Assembly (NCBI RefSeq): GCF_016862915.1
Contig: NZ_BONW01000002.1
Location: 372,001-436,000, forward strand
DNA: 64,000 nucleotides
Reading direction: 5' to 3'
Source of the DNA: Plantactinospora endophytica
GTDB taxonomy: Bacteria > Actinomycetota > Actinomycetes > Mycobacteriales > Micromonosporaceae
The stretch's first letter is position 1; every line of letters begins with the position of its first letter. Shown piece after piece: positions 58,332 through 64,000 of this stretch. The position numbers were made by a program, and so were the translations under genes. The notes beneath the pieces are model-generated. The model saw nothing but the letters and a program-made list of their open reading frames with translations. It did not search any database and had not been told where the DNA came from.

Positions 58332-58369
58332 CCGAAGGCCGGACCGTGGTCCCACGGTCCGGCCTTCGG
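58332..58369. terminator. Perfect 18-bp hairpin after the iniB-like gene
   Basis: CCGAAGGCCGGACCGTGG (58332-58349) and CCACGGTCCGGCCTTCGG (58352-58369) form a perfect stem with a two-base loop, 23 bp after the stop, followed by TCCTCTTG. It would limit transcription into the dynamin genes. Confidence 0.88.
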
Positions 58370-58409
58370 TCCTCTTGATAATTCCGGCGTAACCGGCACA
58401 CTTGGTGCG

Positions 58410-60518
58410 GTGATGGCGCCCATCTGGCTTGACGTACTCGACGAGATCGTGCGGGTTTCCCACGCGCACGGTCGGGGCGACCTGATCTCGTGGCTCCAGC
58501 GCAGGCGGGCCCAACTACTGGATCCGAGGCTGCGGGTGCTGGTCGTCGGCGAGCCCAAACAGGGCAAGAGTCAGCTCGTCAACGCCCTGCTCAACGCCTC
58601 GGTCTGCCCGGTCGGCGACGGGATCAGCACCACCATCCCGACCGTGGTCGGGCATGCCGCCGCACCGACCGCCGCCCTGGTCTGGAGTCCGCCGCAGGCG
58701 CCCGACCAGCCGGCGCGGCGACGGGCTGGCGACGAGCAGGAGTCGGAGCGACCGCCGACGCAACGGCGTACCCCACCGGCAGAGCGGACCGGGCCGGACG
58801 CCGCCGGCGCCGCACCCTCGTCCGGGGTACGCCCCGGCACGGCGGTACCCGGCCCGGCGCAGCGGATCGCGGTGCCGATCGAGCAGATCGCGGCCCGGAT
58901 CAGTGGCCGCAGCGGCGGGATCGGCGAGGTTCCGGCCGGCTCGACCAGCAGTGGACCTGCCGGTGGCGGGCGTACGGTCGGGCTCGGCGGGACCGCCGGG
59001 CGGCGGCCGGGCAGCGGGCTGGAACACGCCGAGATCGGGATTCCCCGGGCGTTGCTCGCCTCCGGGTTGGTCCTGGTCGACACCCCGGGCGTGGACGGCA
59101 CCAACCCGGGCCGGGCGATCAGTCCGGCCGCCACGCCGAACCAGGCCGACCTGGTGCTGCTGGTCTCGGACGTGACCCGGGAGCTGTCGGTCGCCGAGCT
59201 GAACCTGCTGCTGCACATCGCCCGGTCGCACGCCAATCTGGCCGTGGTGCAGAGCAAGATCGACATGGTGCCGCACTGGCGTACCGTGGTCGAGCGTAAC
59301 CGGCAGCACCTGGCCGACGCGGGCGTGTCGGCGGCGCTGATCCCGGTCTCGGCGACGCTGCGGTTGCAGGCGGCCCGGAGCAACGACAAGGAACTCAACG
59401 CCGAATCGCACTTCCCGGAGCTGATCAACCGGCTCAAGCGCGACCAGGCCGGCAAGGCCGACACGTTGGGTCGGGCGGCGGTGGCGTTGAGTGCGCGTAC
59501 CGTCCTCGAACAGCTCGCCGCGCCGCTGCGTGCCGAACTCGCCGTGGCCAAGGAGACCGACGTCGAGCAGTCCGGCCCGATCACGAAGCTGCACGCGGCA
59601 CAGCGCGAGGTGGACGAGTTGCGCCGCTGCTCGGTGCGCTGGCAGAACACCCTGAACGACGAGATGGCCGACCTGATCTCCGACGTCGAATACGACCTGC
59701 GGGACCGCACCCGGCAGATCCTGCGCAAGGTGGACGAGGCGTTCGACAAGGCCGACCCGCTGACCGGCTGGGACACCTTCCAGGAGTGGCTGACGGAGAA
59801 CCTCACCGACGCCGCCGAGGCGAACTACGCCTGGCTGGCCGAGCGGTGCGGGTGGATCGCCAACCGGGTCGCCAGCCAGTTCGACAGGTACGGCTTCGAC
59901 GCGCTGCCGAGCTGGTCGGTCCGGGTGCCGGAGAATCTCAGCGACCGGATCCAGATCATGGAGCAGCCGACGGTGGAGAAGTTCACCCGGACCCAGAAGC
60001 TCGTCACCGGCCTGCGCGGCTCGTACGGCGGTGTGTTGATGTTCGGTCTGGCCACCACGCTGGCCGGAATGCCGCTGATCAACCCGATCTCGCTCGGCGC
60101 GGGTGCGCTGTTCGGCGGCAAGAGCGTTCGCGACGAGGGGAAAACGCTGCTCAAACGCCGGCAGGCGGTGGTCAAGACGGCGACCCAGCGGCACGTCGAC
60201 GACTTCTTCCTCCGGCTCAGCAAGGACTGCAAGGACACCGCCCGGCAGGTGCAGCGGATGCTGCGGGACCACTTCACTGGGCTGACCGAGGAGTTGCAGG
60301 AGGGCATCGTGCGGTCGTTCCGGACCGCCAAGCAGGCGGCCGAGGCCGACGCGGCACAGCGCGACCAGCGGCAGCGCCGGATCGCGCTGGAGATGAAGCG
60401 GCTCGCCGACCTCTACGAGAAGGCCCAGGCACTCGCCGGCACCCAGTCCCTCGGCACCGGCGCTGGCACCAACACTGGCATCGGTGCCGGTCGCACCGGA
60501 CTGGAGCCCGGACCGTGA
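58410..60518 (+). CDS. Dynamin-like GTPase, IniA-like
   Basis: About 702 residues. The P-loop is GEPKQGKS (about 46-53), a Thr-containing switch I is in STTIPTVVG, G3 is DTPGVDG (about 224-230) and KIDM is a G4-like motif. A roughly 120-residue Pro/Ala/Gly-rich insert (about 90-210) sits between the switches. The C-terminal half is a helical stalk with a hydrophobic pair (GVLMFGLATTLAGMPLINPISLGAGALFGG, paddle-like). Mycobacterial IniA is a membrane-fission dynamin. GTG 58410 or ATG 58413; TTGATA (58375-58380) and CACACT (58397-58402) could make a leaderless promoter. Confidence 0.92.
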   Translation: MMAPIWLDVLDEIVRVSHAHGRGDLISWLQRRRAQLLDPRLRVLVVGEPKQGKSQLVNALLNASVCPVGDGISTTIPTVVGHAAAPTAALVWSPPQAPDQPARRRAGDEQESERPPTQRRTPPAERTGPDAAGAAPSSGVRPGTAVPGPAQRIAVPIEQIAARISGRSGGIGEVPAGSTSSGPAGGGRTVGLGGTAGRRPGSGLEHAEIGIPRALLASGLVLVDTPGVDGTNPGRAISPAATPNQADLVLLVSDVTRELSVAELNLLLHIARSHANLAVVQSKIDMVPHWRTVVERNRQHLADAGVSAALIPVSATLRLQAARSNDKELNAESHFPELINRLKRDQAGKADTLGRAAVALSARTVLEQLAAPLRAELAVAKETDVEQSGPITKLHAAQREVDELRRCSVRWQNTLNDEMADLISDVEYDLRDRTRQILRKVDEAFDKADPLTGWDTFQEWLTENLTDAAEANYAWLAERCGWIANRVASQFDRYGFDALPSWSVRVPENLSDRIQIMEQPTVEKFTRTQKLVTGLRGSYGGVLMFGLATTLAGMPLINPISLGAGALFGGKSVRDEGKTLLKRRQAVVKTATQRHVDDFFLRLSKDCKDTARQVQRMLRDHFTGLTEELQEGIVRSFRTAKQAAEADAAQRDQRQRRIALEMKRLADLYEKAQALAGTQSLGTGAGTNTGIGAGRTGLEPGP

Positions 60519-60555
60519 GCGCCGGAAATGCGTCCCCGGACGGGGCGGGGACCCG

Positions 60556-62115
60556 ATGAGTCGGGTGGGCCGGTTGGACGAGGCGACCTGGGGTTTGGTG
60601 CACGAGGCGCTGGAGGTCTACGGCAACGATCCCCGGGCGGTGGAACAGTTGCACAGGCAGTTCGCCCGGTTCGAGGAGCCGTTGCGGATCGCCGTCGCCG
60701 GCCCGTGGCGGTCCGGCAAGTCGACGCTGGTCAACGCCGTGATGGGCGAGGCGGTCGCACCGGTCGAGGTGGCCGACGGACGCCAGGTCTTCACCTGGTA
60801 CGAGGACGGCCCGGAGCCTCGGGTCACCGCCTACCCGACCGGCGGTGCGCCCCGGGACCTCGCGGTGACGCGTACCGCCAGTGGGATGCGGGTGGACCTC
60901 GGTGGCGGCCGGTGGGACCAGGTCGACGACATCGTGGTGCAGTGGCCGACCCGGGCGCTGCGGCACGCCGTACTCATCGACACTCCGGCGGTGAGCTCCC
61001 GGGTCGACGATCCCCGGACGGCCGGCGAGGACGGCCGGGCCGGTAACGGGCGGTTGGCGCTCGGGGCGGGGCCGACCGTCGGCGGGGACGCCGAACTGGT
61101 CGGCGGCTCCGGTGGCGGCGCGACGACGGTGGAGCGGATCGTCCGCGAGGCGGACGCCGTGCTCTATCTGAGCCGGGACGGCAGCGGCGACGACCTACGC
61201 CCGTTCCAGGCCGCCCAGTCGGGCACGGTGGCCCGGGCCGCGCCGGTCAACGTACTCCTGGTGCTGTCCAGAGTGGACGAACTGGCCGGCGGTCGGGTCG
61301 ACGCCCTGCTCACCGCGCGGCAGCTCGCCCGCCGGCTCCGCCGCGACCCACGGGTCAACGCGCACTGCCTGAGCGTGGTCGGGCTCGGCGGGCTGGTCGC
61401 GCTCGCCGGCCGGATGCTCAGCGAGACCGAATACTCCGCGCTCGCCGCGCTGGCCGGGTTGCCCCGGGCCGAGACCGACCGGCTGCTGCTCTCCACCGAC
61501 CGGTTCACCGCCGCCGACTTCCCGGTCCCGCTCGACGTCGAGACCCGGCGCCGGCTGCTCGACCGGCTCGGCATCTTCGGGGTACGCCTGTCGACCACGC
61601 TGGTCCGGACCGGCTGCGACAGTCGAGCCCGACTCGCCGCCGAACTGGTCCGGCGCAGCGGCCTGACCGAGCTGCGCGAGTCGATGACCAGGTATTTCGT
61701 GGACCGCGCTCCGGTGCTCAAGTCGCGGGCGGTGCTGATGGCGCTGGAGTCGCTGCTCCGTTCCGAGCCCCGGCCCGGCGCGACCGAGCTGCTGGCCCGA
61801 CTGGAGCAGGTACTCGCCGGCGCGCACGAGTTCCGCGAGCTGCGACTCTCCGCCGCGCTGCTCGGCGGCCAGGTGCGCTTCGACCCTGAGTTGTCCGCCG
61901 AGGCCAACCGCTTGATCGGCGGCGACGGTGCCAGCCTGGCCGCTCGGCTCGGCGTCGAGCACGACGCCACCGGGGACGAGCTGTGGGCACGCGGCTCGAC
62001 CGCGATCCGCCGCTGGCAGGACCTGGCCGAGGACCCGCTACGCGGCGTCGACCAACGCCGCGCCGCCCGCACTGTCGTACGAAGCTGCGAGGGAATGCTC
62101 GCCGAGATCACCTGA
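60556..62115 (+). CDS. Dynamin-like GTPase, IniC-like
   Basis: 519 residues. The P-loop is GPWRSGKST (about 50-58), G3 is DTPAVSS with Pro-Ala instead of Pro-Gly, and a G4-like region is LLVLSRVDEL. A Gly-rich stretch (about 160-190) may be disordered. The C-terminus is helical, with no clear membrane paddle, as expected of the smaller partner of a dynamin pair. ATG 60556 is 37 bp after the iniA-like stop; the genes are probably co-transcribed. The two may form hetero-oligomers on the membrane. Confidence 0.9.
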   Translation: MSRVGRLDEATWGLVHEALEVYGNDPRAVEQLHRQFARFEEPLRIAVAGPWRSGKSTLVNAVMGEAVAPVEVADGRQVFTWYEDGPEPRVTAYPTGGAPRDLAVTRTASGMRVDLGGGRWDQVDDIVVQWPTRALRHAVLIDTPAVSSRVDDPRTAGEDGRAGNGRLALGAGPTVGGDAELVGGSGGGATTVERIVREADAVLYLSRDGSGDDLRPFQAAQSGTVARAAPVNVLLVLSRVDELAGGRVDALLTARQLARRLRRDPRVNAHCLSVVGLGGLVALAGRMLSETEYSALAALAGLPRAETDRLLLSTDRFTAADFPVPLDVETRRRLLDRLGIFGVRLSTTLVRTGCDSRARLAAELVRRSGLTELRESMTRYFVDRAPVLKSRAVLMALESLLRSEPRPGATELLARLEQVLAGAHEFRELRLSAALLGGQVRFDPELSAEANRLIGGDGASLAARLGVEHDATGDELWARGSTAIRRWQDLAEDPLRGVDQRRAARTVVRSCEGMLAEIT

Positions 62116-62147
62116 TCCGCCGCCTGACGCGCCGCGCCGCGCCGCGC

Positions 62148-62224
62148 AAGATCGTGCACATACCCAGAAGGAGTGCCTACGACCGCCCGACGAAGGCACT
62201 CTTTCCCTGAAGCAGCACGATCTT
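62148..62224. repeat. Nested imperfect inverted repeat downstream of the iniC-like gene
   Basis: The outer arms AAGATCGTGC (62148-62157) and GCACGATCTT (62215-62224) are perfect. The inner arms AGAAGGAGTGCCT (62166-62178) and AGGCACTCTTTCC (62194-62206) pair at 11 of 13 positions around a 15-base loop. It lies between convergent genes, so it could be a bidirectional terminator or a dispersed palindromic element. Confidence 0.75.
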
Positions 62225-62266
62225 CCCCTGCGGGAGCGGGCGCAGGTCGCGTACTCGGCTGCGGTG

Positions 62267-62458
62267 CTACGGCCGGCGAGTGGCCTCGCCGACGAAGGCT
62301 TGCCATGCGGCTGGTGTGAAGGCGAGTACGGGGCCGGTCGTGTCTTTGCTGTCGCGTACGGCCACGATGCTGGGGAGGTTGCGGGCGACTTCGACACAGT
62401 CTCCGCCGTTAGTGCTGCTACGCGTGCTCTTGCGCCACTGGGCACCGGTCAGGTTCAT
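62267..62458 (-). CDS. DUF397 protein (third copy)
   Basis: 63 residues: MNLTGAQWRKSTRSSTNGGD, then CVEVARNLPSIVAVRDSKD and a C-terminal GPVLAFTPAAWQAFV. This is a complete DUF397 (BldB-like) domain. DUF397 proteins bind XRE-DUF5753 regulators of the WhiJ type and adjust their DNA-binding. It differs from the second copy at only a few residues. About 210 bp separate successive starts. Confidence 0.93.
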   Translation of the reverse strand: MNLTGAQWRKSTRSSTNGGDCVEVARNLPSIVAVRDSKDTTGPVLAFTPAAWQAFVGEATRRP

Positions 62459-62476
62459 AGCCGTCCCATCCTTGGG

Positions 62477-62668
62477 CTACGGGCGTCGGGTGACCTCGCC
62501 GACGAAGGCTTGCCATGCGGCTGGGGTGAAGGCGAGTACGGGGCCGGTCGTGTCTTTGCTGTCGCGTACGGCCACGATGCTGGGGAGGTTGCGAGCGACC
62601 TCGACGCAGTTCCCGCCGTTAGTGCTGCTGCGCGTGCTCGTGCGCCAATCGGCTCCGGTCACGTTCAT
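62477..62668 (-). CDS. DUF397 protein (second copy)
   Basis: 63 residues: MNVTGADWRTSTRSSTNGGN with the same core. Nearly identical at the DNA level to the third copy across most of its length, so it arose by recent tandem duplication. Its spacing of 18 bp to each neighbour suggests one transcript with the regulator gene. Confidence 0.93.
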   Translation of the reverse strand: MNVTGADWRTSTRSSTNGGNCVEVARNLPSIVAVRDSKDTTGPVLAFTPAAWQAFVGEVTRRP

Positions 62669-62685
62669 TGCTGTTCCATCCTTGG

Positions 62686-62877
62686 CTACGGGCGATAGTT
62701 AACGCCGCCGATGAAGGCTCGCCACGCGGCTGGTGCGAAGGCGAGCGTAGGGCCGGTCACGTTCTTGCTGTCCCGTACGGCGACGATGTCGGGGAGGTTG
62801 CGGGCGACCTCGACGCAGTCTCCGCCGTTCGGGCTGCTGCGTGTGCTCTTGCGCCAATCGGCGCCGGTTAGGTTCAT
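62686..62877 (-). CDS. DUF397 protein (first copy, coupled to XRE gene)
   Basis: 63 residues: MNLTGADWRKSTRSSPNGGD, with NVTGPTLAFAPAAWRAFIGG. It is more diverged than the other two copies. ATG 62877 overlaps the stop of the XRE gene (ATGA), so it is the translationally coupled partner and probably the original copy. Confidence 0.93.
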   Translation of the reverse strand: MNLTGADWRKSTRSSPNGGDCVEVARNLPDIVAVRDSKNVTGPTLAFAPAAWRAFIGGVNYRP

Positions 62878-63665
62878 AGCTGTTCCATCGCTTCCGTGAT
62901 CAACTTAGTTGACTGCGGAACTGGCAGCGCACTGCCCCGAATGGCCTCCCACGACCGACGCAACTGCAACACGTCGGCGGCCTGCTCGACCACATCTCCC
63001 TGCAACTGGTTGTCGATGTAGCCCACGTCTGCGTTGGTCGGCAGGGTCGCCAACACGAACGGCCCGCCGAGTCCAGGGTACGACCCGGCGTCCGCAGGTA
63101 CTACCTGTATCTGCACCAGGGACGTGGTGCCGAGCTTGAGTAGGTGGGCCAACTGGTCCCGCATCACGTCACGCCCGCCGATGACCCGACGGAGAACGCA
63201 CTCGTCGACAACCGCGATGACCAGGGGTGGCTCGTCACGGGTGAGGATGGATTGCCTGTCCAGCCGCTCAGCGACCTTCTGCTGCACCTGTTCGACCGTG
63301 AATAGCGCGCCGCTGAGCAGGGCCTGTGCGTACGCTTCGGTCTGGAACAGGCCGGGTAGCACGGCGTTCTCGAACGATCGTAGGGTGACTGCCTCGCGTT
63401 CGTGGTCGATCCACTCGCGGAGCCAGGTGGGGACGCCGAGTGTGATCACGAGGCGTTCGTGCACGCCGCCTGTCTTCAGGGCGCGGTCGGCGCCGGCGAT
63501 GAAGTCCATGGTCAGGGCGCGGGTCCGTTTCTCGACGGCACTCACGTGGGACGCCGAGAAGTTTGCCAACCGCCCGAACGTCTCCTGTGTCATCTTGGCC
63601 GCCTGCCTGCCCTGACGGATCTCGGCAACTATGAACGCGGCCAGTGGTTCCGGTACTTCGGTCAT
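62874..63665 (-). CDS. XRE-family regulator with DUF5753 domain (WhiJ-like)
   Basis: 263 residues. The N-terminal helix-turn-helix (QGRQAAKMTQETFGRLANFSASHVSAVEKRTRAL, about 17-50) is followed by DUF5753 (WLREWIDHEREAVTLRSFENAVLPGLFQTEAYAQALL ... VVDECVLRRVIGG, ending in LRRSWEAIRGSAL). Such regulators work with DUF397 partners in actinomycete development and many orphan pairs. The ATG is at 63665. It heads a four-gene unit with three DUF397 genes. Confidence 0.94.
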   Translation of the reverse strand: MTEVPEPLAAFIVAEIRQGRQAAKMTQETFGRLANFSASHVSAVEKRTRALTMDFIAGADRALKTGGVHERLVITLGVPTWLREWIDHEREAVTLRSFENAVLPGLFQTEAYAQALLSGALFTVEQVQQKVAERLDRQSILTRDEPPLVIAVVDECVLRRVIGGRDVMRDQLAHLLKLGTTSLVQIQVVPADAGSYPGLGGPFVLATLPTNADVGYIDNQLQGDVVEQAADVLQLRRSWEAIRGSALPVPQSTKLITEAMEQL

Positions 63666-63927
63666 CAGAATTCCCCAGGATGTAGATCAATTATTCAGGA
63701 CTCTGCAATGGCACTCACGCCTCCTGTGGATCTGCCAGCACCGCCCATAGGTGCGTGACGTGTTCCCAGCGTAGGGCCTACGTGTCCAAGGTGGAACCAG
63801 GAATTTTCGCTCGGTCACCGCACTTTCGGCGAGGCGCGGAAATGTCGACGGATGCGGCGGCGGCAGGAGCAACAGGAACGAGCAAGCGGAACGCCGTCCC
63901 GAGCAATTTCCACCGATGGGAGGCAGC
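63666..63927. other. Divergent promoter region
   Basis: 262 bp, AT-rich near 63670-63700 (TCAATTATTCAGG) where the XRE promoter probably lies. No clear palindrome. Two minus-strand frames run across it without ribosome-binding sites and look accidental. Confidence 0.35.
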
Positions 63928-64000
63928 ATGAAAATCGGTCGCGGGACGAAGCCGTATCACCGCCGGAACTGGCGTCGGCTGTGGCGGTACTGCCGGTGTG
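63928..64000 (+). CDS. Start of a small basic protein, cut by the right edge
   Basis: Open from ATG 63928 to the window end (24 codons), encoding MKIGRGTKPYHRRNWRRLWR and then a CRC motif. GGGAGG (63918-63923) is a good Shine-Dalgarno. Short Arg/Trp-rich proteins with a cysteine cluster of this kind often accompany XRE-DUF397 pairs in related actinomycetes; that is recollection, not a search result. Divergent from the XRE gene. Confidence 0.55.
   Translation, partial: MKIGRGTKPYHRRNWRRLWRYCRC

Noticed and set aside
57199-58401. 400-codon leftward frame opposite the iniB-like gene
   Set aside because: It crosses a leader hairpin and a terminator; the iniB N-terminal domain and Shine-Dalgarno are on the plus strand.
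63687-63960. Two leftward small frames near the right edge
   Set aside because: No ribosome-binding site or family similarity; they overlap the better-supported rightward start at 63928.

Overview
The window is very GC-rich, densely packed actinobacterial chromosome. GTG starts, GTGA/ATGA start-stop overlaps, an AfsR-like SARP/NB-ARC/TPR regulator, GntR/YtrA and XRE-DUF397 pairs, a conservon-type sensor operon, DUF1707, DUF2795 and an iniBAC-like cluster all point to Actinomycetia. The gene mix best fits Micromonosporaceae; that family assignment is inference from gene content, not a database match. I see no rRNA, tRNA, CRISPR array, prophage or transposase.

Region by region. 1-10 kb: an LRV repeat protein cut by the left edge, a VOC protein, a two-gene membrane pair whose proteins share a short glycine-rich motif, an Fpg/Nei glycosylase, a YtrA-type GntR-ABC transporter operon with a visible operator, an ArsB/SLC13-like permease and a DUF1707 envelope-stress protein. 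10.5-18 kb: a small protein paired with an NB-ARC/TPR ATPase, both carrying an alternating glycine/valine motif typical of actinobacterial signalling and conflict genes; a coupled pair of unknown genes; and an AfsR-like regulator with direct repeats in its promoter. 18-31 kb: a CoA-disulfide-reductase-like flavoprotein, a GCS2-type ligase, a secreted GH16 glucanase with a textbook promoter/operator, a secreted GH18 chitinase, a DedA protein, a GH13 trehalose-synthase-like enzyme, small membrane genes, a GntR gene, vapBC and a Gfo/Idh/MocA oxidoreductase.

31-45 kb: an ABC exporter, a two-component system, DUF2795, an erythromycin-esterase-like protein, then an iron-regulated siderophore operon (ATP-grasp ligase, two IucA/IucC synthetases, PLP decarboxylase) with two iron-box-like sites upstream. 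The operon is followed by a MarR-GNAT-third-domain fusion gene whose 20-bp palindrome covers the decarboxylase stop codon. 45-47.5 kb: CsbD plus a three-gene membrane-stress operon (DUF1469/DUF3618 type).

47.6-62.1 kb is the most interesting block. A six-gene leftward operon (Hsp70-like membrane protein, AAA/LuxR regulator, histidine kinase with a ~475-residue repeat-rich N-terminus, roadblock protein, DUF742 protein, anchored CBM2-like protein) is divergent from an iniB-like gene followed by two dynamin-like GTPases (iniA/iniC-like). Their shared intergenic region carries repeated CCCTAA motifs. I propose this is one envelope-stress module in which the sensor and chaperone arm controls the dynamin arm. 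62.1-64 kb holds an XRE-DUF5753 regulator followed by three tandem DUF397 genes and the start of a further gene.

A second theme is small-scale repeat growth at gene ends. Three genes are followed by an imperfect copy of their own 3' end including the stop codon, and several proteins have tandemly expanded N-termini or linkers.
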